Origin: Nostoc sp. 'Lobaria pulmonaria (5183) cyanobiont'
Lineage (GTDB): Bacteria > Cyanobacteriota > Cyanobacteriia > Cyanobacteriales > Nostocaceae
Assembly: GCF_002949795.1 (NCBI RefSeq)
Contig: NZ_CP026692.1
Location: 4,200,545 to 4,264,544 of the forward strand
Length of the DNA stretch: 64,000 nt
Direction of reading: 5' to 3'
The stretch's first letter is position 1. Each line of letters starts with the position of its first letter. Made by a program: the position numbers and the translations under genes. The notes under the pieces are model-generated. The model made no database searches, was not told the DNA's origin, and saw only the letters and a program-made list of their open reading frames with translations. Positions 35,008 to 44,617 of this stretch are shown here, piece after piece.

Positions 35008-36375
35008 TCACTTCACCCACACAGTTTTAACGTTGACAAACTCATGTATACCTTGGATACTCAATTCCCTGCCATATCCAGAACGCTTGATGCCACCAAA
35101 GGGCAACCGAGGATCGGATTTGACCATACTGTTGATAAACACGGCACCAGCTTCAATTTCTTCAACTAAGCGATCGCTCTCTTGGTCGTTGGTTGTCCAA
35201 GCACTTGCACCTAAGCCAAAGGGGCTGTCATTAGCGAGTTTAATGGCAGCATCGATATCCGAAACCCGGAATAACAAGGCTACCGGGCCAAAGAATTCTT
35301 CTTTTGCAATTGGTGCCTCAGGGGGGATATCTATGATAATCGTTGGCGGATAAAAGTTTCCAGGACGATCTGATAAAGGATGTCCACCGATGAGGACTTT
35401 ACCACCACTTTTTATAGCAGCTTGCACTTGTTGATCTAAATCCTGGAGAATACCAGGTGTTGCCAGGGGGCCTAAATCGGTATCTGGTTGCATGGGATCG
35501 CCTATTTTCAGCGCCTCAAATTTTTCTAAAAGCAATTTTTCAAATTTGTCTGCGATCGCATCTGCGACAATAAAACGTTTCGCTGCAATACATGATTGCC
35601 CGTTATTTAACATCCGCGCTGTAGTAGCTGTGACAACTGCTGTCTCTAAGTCAGCACTTTCTAACACAATAAACGGGTCACTTCCTCCTAATTCCAAAAC
35701 TGTTTTTTTAATTTGTTTGCCGGCGGCGACGGCGAGGGATATACCTGCTGGTTCGCTGCCTGTCAAGGTAGCAGCTTTTACGCGGTCATCAGCCATTAAA
35801 TCGGCAACTTTGGCAGCGCCTATTAATAGAGTTTGAAAAGCACCTTCAGGAAAACCTGCCCGTCGGATAATATATTCAATTGCCAAGGCGCACTGCGGCA
35901 CATTGGAAGCGTGTTTGAGTAAGCCGACATTCCCCGCCATCAGCGCTGGTGCGGCAAAACGAAAAACTTGCCAAAAAGGGAAATTCCACGGCATCACCGC
36001 GAGAATCGCACCCATTGGTTGATAACGTACAAAACTCTGGTTGGCATCAGTTTTTATACTGACATCAGCTAGAAAACCAGGGGCGTGTTCGGCATAGTAG
36101 CGACAGACGACGGCGCATTTTTCGACTTCCGCGATCGCAGCTTTAAATGGTTTACCCATTTCTAGAGTCATTAACTTAGCAAATTCTGCTTTATCTTGCT
36201 CTAAAATATCAGCAGCCTTTTGCAGCCAATGCGATCGTTCAGAGAAACTAGTCTGACGATAGTGTTCAAAAGTCTGATTAGCTAAATCGAGTTTAGCGAC
36301 AATTTCGGTATCATTGAGCGCCTCAAAGGTTTTGAGCGTCTCCCCAGTGGCGGGATTAATCGTGGCGATCGCCAT
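35008..36375 (-). CDS. gabD: Succinate-semialdehyde dehydrogenase (NAD(P)+)
   Basis: 455-aa aldehyde dehydrogenase oxidising succinate semialdehyde to succinate. Marks: MPWNFPFWQVFR (cofactor entry), TGSEPAG, the general-base Glu in VLELGGSDPFIV near 240, and the catalytic Cys in NNGQSCIAAKRF near 274. Its length and the ending GIKRSGYGRELS match the cyanobacterial group that works with 2-oxoglutarate decarboxylase. The decarboxylase gene follows on the same strand. Upstream of the ATG is GGGAGGT, a strong ribosome site. Confidence 0.9.
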   Translation of the reverse strand: MAIATINPATGETLKTFEALNDTEIVAKLDLANQTFEHYRQTSFSERSHWLQKAADILEQDKAEFAKLMTLEMGKPFKAAIAEVEKCAVVCRYYAEHAPGFLADVSIKTDANQSFVRYQPMGAILAVMPWNFPFWQVFRFAAPALMAGNVGLLKHASNVPQCALAIEYIIRRAGFPEGAFQTLLIGAAKVADLMADDRVKAATLTGSEPAGISLAVAAGKQIKKTVLELGGSDPFIVLESADLETAVVTATTARMLNNGQSCIAAKRFIVADAIADKFEKLLLEKFEALKIGDPMQPDTDLGPLATPGILQDLDQQVQAAIKSGGKVLIGGHPLSDRPGNFYPPTIIIDIPPEAPIAKEEFFGPVALLFRVSDIDAAIKLANDSPFGLGASAWTTNDQESDRLVEEIEAGAVFINSMVKSDPRLPFGGIKRSGYGRELSIQGIHEFVNVKTVWVK

Positions 36376-36607
36376 TACCTGACCTCCCGTTAAAAAATAG
36401 CTTCGTTAGGCTTCCTAGTGTTACACAGATCAATTCTGGAAGCTACCACCCAAATTCTAGTCTTATAACCCAGAATTGGTTGCTGAATATTACAATTTTA
36501 CAATTATTTTTGAAATAAAATATACAAGTGCATTATGTATTTATCGTGATGAATTAAAATTTATTAGCCATTAGTTAGCTGTTAATTGTTTTTCTAATAC
36601 CCAATCC

Positions 36608-38260
36608 CTAAAGATTAATGATTGGAGCAATGATTGTTGGCACTGGTTGCAATTTTGTCTGATAAATCTTAACTAATCGCTCAATACCTTTGAAACGATA
36701 ATCTCCCATTTCTTGGAAGTCTAAGGGTTGTGAAAGCATTGTATGGGTGGCTTCACTAATTACGCATTCACTAGGGGGACAAACTGCTTCCATCCGAGCA
36801 GCAAGATTAATCGTTGCGCCTAATGCCGTATAATCTACCCTTTGGGAACTACCGACATCTCCCACCACAGCCTTACCGCTATTAATTGCAATACGTAATT
36901 GCAGGGGTTCGTGCCAAAAACCATTGGCATTAAGATGTTCGAGACGAGTAAGCATTCCTTTGGCAGTAGTAACAGCGCGATCGGCATGATCTGCTTGCGG
37001 TTCTGGAGCGCCAAAAAATGCCATAATACAATCGCCAATATATTTATCTAAAGTGCCGCCGCAACCAAACACTTCTTTTAGCATTTCTTCAAATAAATTA
37101 TTTAATAGTTGAGCGATCGCAGTTGGTGTTAACCTTTCAGAAATTGCCGTAAAGCCAACTAAATCAGCAAACAAAATACTGATTTCGCTCTCGGTGGGAG
37201 CTAAACGACCACCCGGTAATCCGCCTACAGATATCAACTGCTGTACAACTGCTGGAGAATGATAACGTTCTAATCGGTGACGAATCATCTCTTCAGTTTT
37301 GAGTTTCTCTACTAATAGCCAACGCTGCACACTAGAAGCTACAAGGTTTGCTAAAGCTGAAAAAAAGCTCAATTCTTCTTCACCTTCATTCGCCCAATGG
37401 TAAGAAGAAAAATTGGCATCGGCATAGAGTACGCCCACAACTTTATTTTCATCCCATAAAGGCACTGCCATCGCGCTACGAATGCCTTTGACTAAAATAC
37501 TCTGTTCGCTAGCAAACCGTTCATCCTGATGAGTATCACCGGTTTGAATGACGACTTTTTCCTCAAATACCTTTTGACAAATACTACGACTAATCCAACT
37601 ACCATCAGAGGGGAGATGTTTGTGTTGGGAAACGTTTCTAGTGGCAGCATTCATTAATTCTAACTGGCCGCAACCATTGACATCAATTAATAATGCCAAG
37701 CGATCAATACTATCAAGGTAACGAAAAACTACTTGCTGCACCTGAGAAAAAATCTCTTCTATGGACGCGGCTGCACAAAGATTTTTCGCTATGTCCACTA
37801 AGTCTTTGAGACGGGCAATAGTTTTGTCCTTATTATTGATGTTGCCATCTTTGCTATCAGCTGCAATCCATTGCTGTTGTAGTTGTTCAACATTATGAAG
37901 GATTGTTCTTTGCTCATTAATCTCCGAAATTCCGGGATACTCAGGTGTTGGTTGAGAAACAGGGGTTGTGAGCAGCACTACCAGGCTGACATTGCCCAGC
38001 CAAACAATATCGCCGTGATGTAACTCTTGGGGATAGTTAACCAGATATTTATTGACTTGTGTCCCGTTTTTGCTGCCCAAATCCTCAATGGTCCACACAC
38101 CGTCAGCCGTTTTTACCAGGCGAGCATGGTTGCGGGATACTCCACCAAAAGGTAAGTACAAGTTACATTCCGGCAAACGACCAATTGTAAATACATCTTG
38201 GTCAACTGCGATCGTTGTCTCGGTATCTCCCTCTTGTAGGCGTAGCGTCAGTTCAGTCAT
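36608..38260 (-). CDS. FHA-GAF class III adenylate/guanylate cyclase
   Basis: About 550 aa from Met at 38260 (MTELTLRLQEG); a start 17 codons upstream is open but its extra residues look non-native. The N-terminal FHA domain has TIGRLPECNLYL, GVSRNHARL and DLGSKNGTQVN, which bind phosphothreonine peptides. A GAF domain follows (about 165-320). The C-terminal catalytic domain has the metal Asp in SILFADLVGFTAISERL, DKYIGDCIMAFFGAP, and NSGKAVVGDVGS. Cyanobacterial enzymes of this kind usually make cAMP. The FHA domain suggests input from a Ser/Thr kinase such as the one at 4.7-10.3 kb (speculative). Confidence 0.9.
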   Translation of the reverse strand: MTELTLRLQEGDTETTIAVDQDVFTIGRLPECNLYLPFGGVSRNHARLVKTADGVWTIEDLGSKNGTQVNKYLVNYPQELHHGDIVWLGNVSLVVLLTTPVSQPTPEYPGISEINEQRTILHNVEQLQQQWIAADSKDGNINNKDKTIARLKDLVDIAKNLCAAASIEEIFSQVQQVVFRYLDSIDRLALLIDVNGCGQLELMNAATRNVSQHKHLPSDGSWISRSICQKVFEEKVVIQTGDTHQDERFASEQSILVKGIRSAMAVPLWDENKVVGVLYADANFSSYHWANEGEEELSFFSALANLVASSVQRWLLVEKLKTEEMIRHRLERYHSPAVVQQLISVGGLPGGRLAPTESEISILFADLVGFTAISERLTPTAIAQLLNNLFEEMLKEVFGCGGTLDKYIGDCIMAFFGAPEPQADHADRAVTTAKGMLTRLEHLNANGFWHEPLQLRIAINSGKAVVGDVGSSQRVDYTALGATINLAARMEAVCPPSECVISEATHTMLSQPLDFQEMGDYRFKGIERLVKIYQTKLQPVPTIIAPIINL

Positions 38261-38305
38261 GAGTGTGATAGATCCATCGAAGCTAGAGGTCAACCCCTTT
38301 GGGGA

Positions 38306-38333
38306 ATTCAAAATTCAAAATTCAAAATTCAAA
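38306..38333. repeat. Heptamer tandem repeat (ATTCAAA x4)
   Basis: Four exact 7-bp copies directly upstream of the cyclase gene, in the region of its promoter. Confidence 0.8.
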
Positions 38334-38800
38334 ATTAATAATCCCCATAAATAAATTTAGGGGCTTGTATCCTTTTGTTCTTCGGTCAAGCAACTCTAAG
38401 GTAAGTTATACCCTACAGGTTAACCTTCACCTTTTCTTTATGACACTGTTAACTGCATTCCGACAACTGTATTTCAGTAGTGCTGAGTACTGAGTGCTGT
38501 ACATGGATAGCGGGGCGTTTAGCCCGTGCTGAGTATAACCCCATAGTTAAAACTACGCGAACGCCAACGCCAAGGGCGAACAGAACTTTGCTCTTAGGGG
38601 CACGATTACCCTATATGCTGAGTGCAATTAATTTTACTTTTTACTCAGTACTCGTTACTCTAAGCCGAGGCACTGTTTTGGAGTCTCTGACACAACTCTA
38701 TAAAGACTTGTGTATACACCGAAAATTTGTAAGCGAGAGGAATGGAAGTGAGGTTTTCCAGAACCCGTGAAAAATCAATCTATTGAACAGCTAACGAACA
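38334..38800. other. Intergenic region between cyclase and helicase genes
   Basis: No gene can be supported. It holds a GC hairpin, AGCGGGGC with GCCCGTGCT at 38509-38530, and a GTGCTGAGTACTGAGTGCTG direct/inverted repeat just before it. The rest shows nothing recognisable. Confidence 0.4.
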
Positions 38801-40141
38801 TTAGCGATCGCGTTTAGCAGAACGGCGCGATGCCGATGAACGAGCGCCAGGTTTCTCGCCATTGGTGGCAGGTGGCGCTGCCTTACGTTTAGCCGATGTC
38901 TGTGGTAATGGTTTAGGAGTACGAGCCGGACGCTTATCACCTCCAGGCTTGGCTTTGTGTTGCCGTCCATTTGGGATTGGTTCGGGGTTAGTATCGGGGT
39001 TGGGCGCAAAACCAGCAACCACTTCCTTCGGCAAGCGCTGCTCAATCAGTTTTTCGATATCTATCAATAGATGCTGTTCATCGACACACACCAGCGATAC
39101 AGCTTCACCTGATGCGCCAGCGCGACCGGTGCGACCAATACGATGAACATAATCTTCTGGTACATTGGGCAAATCAAAGTTAACAACATGGGGCAGTTCG
39201 CTGATGTCAAGACCTCTAGCAGCAATATCTGTCGCCACCAATACCTGTAAGCTGCCATTTTTGAACTTTGCCAGAGCGTTGGTACGCACAGGCTGGCTCT
39301 TATTACCGTGGATTGCCAATGCTTGAATGCGGTCTTCGCCCAACTGCTTCACCAAACGGTCAGCGCCATACTTAGTGCGAGTGAACACTAGCACTTGATA
39401 CCAATTATCTCGCCGAATCAGATGAGCCAGTAATTGGCGTTTCTTGTCACGGTCTACCTGGTAAACTTTCTGTGCGATCGTGTCGGCAGTAATGTTGCGG
39501 CGTGCCACTTCAATCATTGTCGGGTTATTGAGTAATCCGGCGGCCAGTGCCTTAATTTTGTCTGAGAAAGTAGCGAAGAATAGCAAATTCTGTCGCTGTT
39601 TGGGCAGGAGTGAGAGGATGCGGCGGATATCATTAATAAAACCCATGTCCAGCATCCGATCGGCTTCATCCAGCACCAAAACCTCAATCTGCGATAGGTT
39701 CAGCGTACCCTGCTGTACGTGGTCTAGCAGTCGCCCTGGAGTAGCGACCAAAATATCCACTCGGCCCCTTAAACGCTGTTTTTGCAGATTAATACTGACT
39801 CCGCCAAACATCACCATTGAGTTGAGATTTAAGTACTTGCCGTACTCGCGCACGCTTTCTTCTACTTGTGCAGCGAGTTCACGAGTCGGAGTGAGAATCA
39901 ACGCTCGGATTGGTGGGTATCCATTAGACGTACCTTTGCTTTTGTTAGACGACAACCGATGCAAGAGCGGCAGTGTAAAACTAGCGGTCTTTCCAGTACC
40001 AGTTTGTGCCCCAGCTAATAAATCTCTACCCGACAAGACAGCAGGAATGGACTGCATCTGGATTGGCGTGGGTTCCGTGTACCCTCGTTCGGTAACAGCA
40101 CGGATAATTTCATTGGACAAGCCGAGATCGGAAAAAGACAT
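38801..40141 (-). CDS. DEAD-box RNA helicase (RhlE-like)
   Basis: About 446 aa from Met at 40141 ([15 protein letters not shown]), which has GGAG five bases upstream. Motifs in order: the Q motif TPIQMQSIP, motif I AQTGTGKT, Ia PTRELAAQ, Ib TPGRLLD, II DEAD with [10 protein letters not shown] (normally SAT) read as [27 protein letters not shown], and [12 protein letters not shown]. The motif III change (ATF for SAT) is unusual. The basic tail of about 80 residues ([19 protein letters not shown]) probably binds RNA. Such helicases unwind structured RNA in cold or during ribosome assembly. Confidence 0.92.
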   Translation of the reverse strand: MSFSDLGLSNEIIRAVTERGYTEPTPIQMQSIPAVLSGRDLLAGAQTGTGKTASFTLPLLHRLSSNKSKGTSNGYPPIRALILTPTRELAAQVEESVREYGKYLNLNSMVMFGGVSINLQKQRLRGRVDILVATPGRLLDHVQQGTLNLSQIEVLVLDEADRMLDMGFINDIRRILSLLPKQRQNLLFFATFSDKIKALAAGLLNNPTMIEVARRNITADTIAQKVYQVDRDKKRQLLAHLIRRDNWYQVLVFTRTKYGADRLVKQLGEDRIQALAIHGNKSQPVRTNALAKFKNGSLQVLVATDIAARGLDISELPHVVNFDLPNVPEDYVHRIGRTGRAGASGEAVSLVCVDEQHLLIDIEKLIEQRLPKEVVAGFAPNPDTNPEPIPNGRQHKAKPGGDKRPARTPKPLPQTSAKRKAAPPATNGEKPGARSSASRRSAKRDR

Positions 40142-40377
40142 AAGACTCCAAAAATAACATCGGCCTGTCACCAATGATGGCGTCAGTCTTAGGCGGACGG
40201 ATAAAAATTATTGAAAAGCTGGATGGGCAGTAGCGCAAAGACTGAGAGCGAGTGCCGCAGTCCCTCATTCTAACAGATTGCCGTCTATTGTGTTGTTAAA
40301 GTTGCTCTGATTCAGTGTTGTGTTAAATTGGCATTACCTGCTTGTAAAGCAAAGTATTGAACAAATGGGAGAAATTC

Positions 40378-40869
40378 ATTATCGCAATCCAAAAGCAACT
40401 GATTAATTCACAAATCAAATCACCTAGCGTCTTCTTGATTGACCATGAAAATAACAATCGTGGTCTGATCGATACCAATGAGGCGTTACAGCTAGCCGAA
40501 AGCTTAGAGCTTGACTTAGTTGTAGTCTCCCAAGGTAAAGACGCTCCAATCGCCAAGATTCTCAACTATGGCAAGCTTCAGTATCAAAAGAAAAAACGTC
40601 AGAGTCAAAGTGCTAGACCCACGGTAAAGGAAGTTCGATTCGGTCTAAACGTGGGTGTGGCTGATTACAATTTACGCATTGAACAAGCAGGTGAGTGGTT
40701 AAGTAAAGGCGATTCTGTCAAGTTTGCCATTCGTTTACGAGGCCGAGAACATCAATATCGTGACAAAGCGGGAGAACTGCTAGACCGAATTGCAAACGAT
40801 CTCAGTCAAGTAGGTAAAATCCAGTCGCTGGATAAACGCGCCCTAGTTGTTCAAGTCATTCCTGCTTAG
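40378..40869 (+). CDS. infC: Translation initiation factor IF-3 (divergent paralogue)
   Basis: About 163 aa. IF-3 N and C domains are visible: LINSQIKSPSVFLID, NRGLIDTNEALQLAESLELD, APIAKILNYGKLQYQKKKRQ, then KEVRFGLNVGVADYNLRI and GDSVKFAIRLRGREHQYRDK. The reading frame has no ATG near the expected N-terminus. An ATT at 40378 lies six bases after GGGAG and gives a family-like start; ATC (40381) and TTG (40357) are alternatives. AUU starts are classic in infC, where IF-3 represses its own mRNA. The sequence departs from the main IF-3, so a second copy probably exists elsewhere. Confidence 0.85.
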   Translation: MIAIQKQLINSQIKSPSVFLIDHENNNRGLIDTNEALQLAESLELDLVVVSQGKDAPIAKILNYGKLQYQKKKRQSQSARPTVKEVRFGLNVGVADYNLRIEQAGEWLSKGDSVKFAIRLRGREHQYRDKAGELLDRIANDLSQVGKIQSLDKRALVVQVIPA

Positions 40870-41028
40870 TTATCTGGCGATCGCTAGGGGATGTATTTGT
40901 GGCAGCTTGTAAGGAACGAAAAAAGCCGGACACAGTACTGTAGCTTCTATGGAAAAAACAGTCAACTGTTACTCAAGGTAAATTTGACTTTCCGACCAAA
41001 CAAGCGCCACGCGCCGGGATATAACCAA

Positions 41029-41643
41029 TCAATCGGCGCATTTAGCGATCAGGTGTGTCAAGGCATCAATTAGGCGATCGCTTTCCATTGGTACAATGTC
41101 CTGTCCATGCATCACATTTTGAGTAATATGAAAATGCACCAGTGCTCCTAAGAGAATTCTCGCCGTTGCCTCTGGGTCAGGTATGTTTAATTCAGGAGCT
41201 GCTAAGTAGTGAGTGAGAGTTTCCGCTACTGGCTTAATCATTGCTTGAACACAAATTTGAGCTAACTCAGGAAAACGCCCAGATTCCCCAATTAGGACTC
41301 GCATAAATGCACTATGTTCTTTGTCGTTAAGCATTTGCTTTAATGCTTTGGTTGCTACCTGGTGCAGTATGACACCTGGTTCTCCCTCAATCGGTTCTGT
41401 GCCAAAAATGGAGCTGTTCTTTTTGCTTGTCAGTTGCTCTAACAGTACTTTAAAAAGTCCTTCTTTATCTTGAAAGTGGCTGTAGACTGTCGCTTTAGAA
41501 ACACCTGCTGCTACCGCTACCCGATCCATGCTTGTACCAGCATAACCATGTTGAAGGAATTCTTGCATTGCTCCTTGCAAAATTTGCTCCACTTTATCAA
41601 CGGAATTGTCTCGATCCACTTCGCCAGCTTTGATGCGTACCAT
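41029..41643 (-). CDS. TetR/AcrR family repressor
   Basis: 204 aa. The N-terminal HTH is VAVAAGVSKATVYSHFQDKE near residue 45, with AMQEFLQHGYAGTSMDRV before it. The C-terminal ligand domain resembles the AcrR-type C domain. It is divergent from the first devBCA operon, and a TetR-like operator lies in that promoter (41980-41999), so it probably represses the exporter until a ligand binds. It starts at 41643, with no clear ribosome site. Confidence 0.88.
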   Translation of the reverse strand: MVRIKAGEVDRDNSVDKVEQILQGAMQEFLQHGYAGTSMDRVAVAAGVSKATVYSHFQDKEGLFKVLLEQLTSKKNSSIFGTEPIEGEPGVILHQVATKALKQMLNDKEHSAFMRVLIGESGRFPELAQICVQAMIKPVAETLTHYLAAPELNIPDPEATARILLGALVHFHITQNVMHGQDIVPMESDRLIDALTHLIAKCAD

Positions 41644-41976
41644 TTATTAATCATCCTTTCTTATAAACAATATTAATAGATGCTGCAAAATGCCCAGTAC
41701 AAAATGGCGAAAATAAACATAAGTAGGTCGGCGGAAAAATTTGTCGTTGGAATCAGGCAAGAGGTACGAAGGAAGAGGGTTTTAGTATAGTTTATCTTTC
41801 TTCACATAGTTTGGTTTAATTGTGGCAACTTACTTACCCTTCGATAAAGCTCAAAAGCCTCTATTGTCAGCTTTCCTCTCTTCTACTTTCTTGTAGTAGA
41901 CAATCAATCCCAATAGGGAATAGCATTCAGCTGCATAATGCCTTTGCAAATTGATTGACAAGTTTAGTGTATCATG

Positions 41977-42009
41977 TTGACTAAACTAGTCCGTTTAGTT
42001 TAGCATAAT
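41977..42009 (+). promoter_or_regulatory. Putative devBCA-1 promoter with TetR operator
   Basis: ACTAAAC (41980-41986) and GTTTAGT (41993-41999) are inverted around TAGTCC. They sit between a possible -35 TTGACT (41977) and -10 TAGCAT (42001). Further half-sites GTTTAGT at 41962 and 42021 flank it. The CTAGTCCGTTTAGT form is common among operators of TetR regulators next to efflux genes. The rest of the 417-bp gap (41644-42060) has no gene. Confidence 0.6.
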
Positions 42010-42060
42010 TGAACTGGACAGTTTAGTACAAGTTGCTACTGGTGGTAAGGGGAAAATAGT

Positions 42061-43371
42061 ATGGAGCAAAACAGGAATTCAGAGGGTTTAAGGTCTTCTC
42101 AGAATCTTTTGCGATCGCCTCTTCTACTTGCAATAATTGCATCTCTAGCAATAGGCGGAATCAGTGTTTATACAGTGATGAAGCTTCAAGCTGCAACTAA
42201 TGAAAAGCAAAAAGCACCAGTAGCAGTTCAGCCTGTGATAAAAACAGTAACAGCATTAGGGCGGTTGGAACCAAAGGGAGAGGTAATAAAACTGTCAGCG
42301 CCTTCTTCAAATGGTGAAGGAAATCGGGTAGAGCAACTATTGGTGAAAGAAGGCGATCGCGTCAAAGCTGGGCAGATAGTTGCGATTATGGACAACCGCG
42401 ATCGCCTACAAGCTACTTTGGGTGAAGCACAAAAACAAGTTCAAGTTGTCAAATCCCGCCTTAACCAGGTAAAAGCTGGAGCCAAACAGGGAGAAATTGG
42501 AGCGCGTCAAGCTACGGTGAATCGTGTACAAGTAGAACTACAAGGAAACATTAAAACTCAGCAAGCCACAATTAATCGTCTAGAAGCAGAACTCCTTGGG
42601 CAACAACGGAGCTTGCAAGCAACAGTGGCTCGCGTAGCAGCCGAGAAAGGTAATGCCCAAGCTGACGTGCAGCGCTACGAGACTTTATACAAAGCAGGAG
42701 CAATTTCTAGCCAGGAAGTTGATAAAAGACGCCTAAGCGCCGAAACTTCTACTCAAGCCTTAATTGAAAGCCAAGCCACCCAGACAAGAACTGTAGCGAC
42801 CCTACAACAGCAGCTTAACGAAGCAAAAGCCAACCAGGATCAAACCCTTGCCAGCTTGCAACAGCAGATTAACGAAGCAAAAGCTAACCTAAATCAAACC
42901 ACTGAAGTTCGTCCCACAGATATAGCAAATGCACAGGCAGAGATAGACAGTGCTCAAGCCACTGTGGAGAAAATTAGAGCAGAACTGGCAGAGGCATACG
43001 TTGTGGCTCCTAAAGTCGGTCGAATTTTGGAGATTAATACACGAGCCGGAGAAACTGTAGGCAATGAAGGAATTGTGGCTCTAGGTCAAACCGACCAGAT
43101 GTATGCAGTAGTAGAAGTCTACCAAAGTGATATCAAGAGAGTGCGTCCGGGACAACCGGTGCTGATAAGCAGTGATTCCCTTCGCAATGAATTAGAGGGA
43201 AGAGTCGATTGGATTGGTATGCAGGTAAAGCGGCAAAATCTGATCAATGCTGACCCCTCTAGCAATATCGATGCCAGAGTAGTGGAAGTGCATGTGCAAC
43301 TAAATAAACTATCCAGCCAAAATGCTTCTAGCTTAACTAATTTGCAAGTCAAGGCGGTAATTGAACTGTGA
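42061..43371 (+). CDS. devB: DevB-type membrane fusion protein of ABC exporter 1
   Basis: 436-aa periplasmic adaptor (HlyD/MacA-like). An N-terminal TM helix (LLLAIIASLAIGGISVYTVM) precedes the lipoyl-like half VEQLLVKEGDRVKAGQIVAI, a long coiled coil rich in Gln/Ala (about 120-320), and the second half VVAPKVGRILEINTRAGETV. It links DevC to an outer-membrane TolC-like pore. In Nostoc relatives DevBCA exports heterocyst glycolipids, but there are many paralogues and the cargo here is unknown. The stop overlaps the devC GTG start (GTGA), so the genes are translationally coupled. Confidence 0.9.
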   Translation: MEQNRNSEGLRSSQNLLRSPLLLAIIASLAIGGISVYTVMKLQAATNEKQKAPVAVQPVIKTVTALGRLEPKGEVIKLSAPSSNGEGNRVEQLLVKEGDRVKAGQIVAIMDNRDRLQATLGEAQKQVQVVKSRLNQVKAGAKQGEIGARQATVNRVQVELQGNIKTQQATINRLEAELLGQQRSLQATVARVAAEKGNAQADVQRYETLYKAGAISSQEVDKRRLSAETSTQALIESQATQTRTVATLQQQLNEAKANQDQTLASLQQQINEAKANLNQTTEVRPTDIANAQAEIDSAQATVEKIRAELAEAYVVAPKVGRILEINTRAGETVGNEGIVALGQTDQMYAVVEVYQSDIKRVRPGQPVLISSDSLRNELEGRVDWIGMQVKRQNLINADPSSNIDARVVEVHVQLNKLSSQNASSLTNLQVKAVIEL

Positions 43372-44543
43372 TTGGATTTATCCAGGAACTGCGGCGGCGA
43401 ACGCCTTTAGGATGGCTGCAACTGAGTCATGAAAAAGGTCGTCTTTTGGTGGCATTGTCAGGTATTGCCTTTGCCGATGTTCTGATGTTCATGCAGCTAG
43501 GGTTTCAGAATGCCCTGTTTGAAAGTAACACAATGCTGCATCGGAGTATGCAGGCTGATATGTTTGTGATCAGCCCCCAAGCACGTAACCTAGCATATAT
43601 GTCTAACTTTACGCGGCGGCGGCTGTATCAAGCAATGGATGTACCAGGTGTAAAGTCGGCAGAAGGAATGTATGTCAACATTGTTGATTGGAAAAATCCC
43701 CAAACACATCAGAAGACGACAATATTAGTTATGGGGTTCAATCCCGATCGGCAAGTGTTGAACTTAGCGGATGTGAATCGCCAGATAGATGCTATTAAGC
43801 TACCAGATACTGTTTTGTTCGATCGCGCCTCTAGAGGAGATTACAACGAAGCGATCGCCAAAATTGAACAAGGTAAAACTGTTACAACCGAAATAGAACG
43901 GCGGACAATTACCATTAGCGGCTTATTTTCAGTCGGGGCTTCCTTCATAGCCGATGGTACTTTGATCACTAGCGACCAGAACTTTTTGCGACTATTTCCC
44001 AGACAACAAGCAAGCAGTGTCAGTCTCGGTTTAGTGCAGCTGCAACCAGGCTATGATCCAAAACAGATGAAAGCAGCTTTAGAATCTCATTTAGATAATG
44101 ATGTTAAAGTTTTAACCAAAGCAGAATTTCTCGAATTTGAAATAAATTACTGGAAAACAAATACGGCGATCGGGTTTATCTTCAGCCTGGGTGTAGCAAT
44201 GGGGTTTTTAGTGGGCGTGATTATCGTGTATCAAGTTCTTTCTACAGATGTGAATTCCCATATCAAAGAATACGCCACTTTTAAAGCAATGGGATATAAC
44301 AATCTCTACTTATTAGGTGTGGTGTTTGAAGAGGCGATAATTTTGGCGATTTTGGGCTTTATCCCCGGAGCGATCGCACCTTTAGGACTTTATCATTTAA
44401 CTCGTAATGCCACCAATTTGCCAGTTTACATGACCGTAGCACGGGCCTTGACGGTATTAACACTGACTATGATTATGTGCATAATTTCTGGTGCGATCGC
44501 CACCCGGAAATTACAGTCCGCCGACCCCGCAGATATGTTTTAG
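43368..44543 (+). CDS. devC: DevC-type ABC permease of exporter 1
   Basis: 391-aa MacB/FtsX-like permease. The starting GTG overlaps the devB stop. RRRTPLGWLQLSHEKGRL leads into TM 1. A large periplasmic domain follows (about 45-260), then TM 2-4: IGFIFSLGVAMGFLVGVIIV, ILAILGFIPGAIAPLGLYHL and VLTLTMIMCIISGAIATRKL. The final ADPADMF is shared with the second copy at 48.7 kb. It works with the DevA ATPase and DevB. Confidence 0.9.
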   Translation: MIGFIQELRRRTPLGWLQLSHEKGRLLVALSGIAFADVLMFMQLGFQNALFESNTMLHRSMQADMFVISPQARNLAYMSNFTRRRLYQAMDVPGVKSAEGMYVNIVDWKNPQTHQKTTILVMGFNPDRQVLNLADVNRQIDAIKLPDTVLFDRASRGDYNEAIAKIEQGKTVTTEIERRTITISGLFSVGASFIADGTLITSDQNFLRLFPRQQASSVSLGLVQLQPGYDPKQMKAALESHLDNDVKVLTKAEFLEFEINYWKTNTAIGFIFSLGVAMGFLVGVIIVYQVLSTDVNSHIKEYATFKAMGYNNLYLLGVVFEEAIILAILGFIPGAIAPLGLYHLTRNATNLPVYMTVARALTVLTLTMIMCIISGAIATRKLQSADPADMF

Positions 44544-44617
44544 AAAATGGGCATTGGGCATAAAGATACTTACCCAATTCCCAATCTAAAATCAAAAATT
44601 TAAAATCTAAAATTGCT

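Noticed and set aside
42026-42039. NtcA site GTA-N8-TAC before devB-1
   Set aside because: The sequence fits, but such a motif is expected many times by chance in 64 kb, and it lies between the putative -10 and the start codon, not at an activator position.
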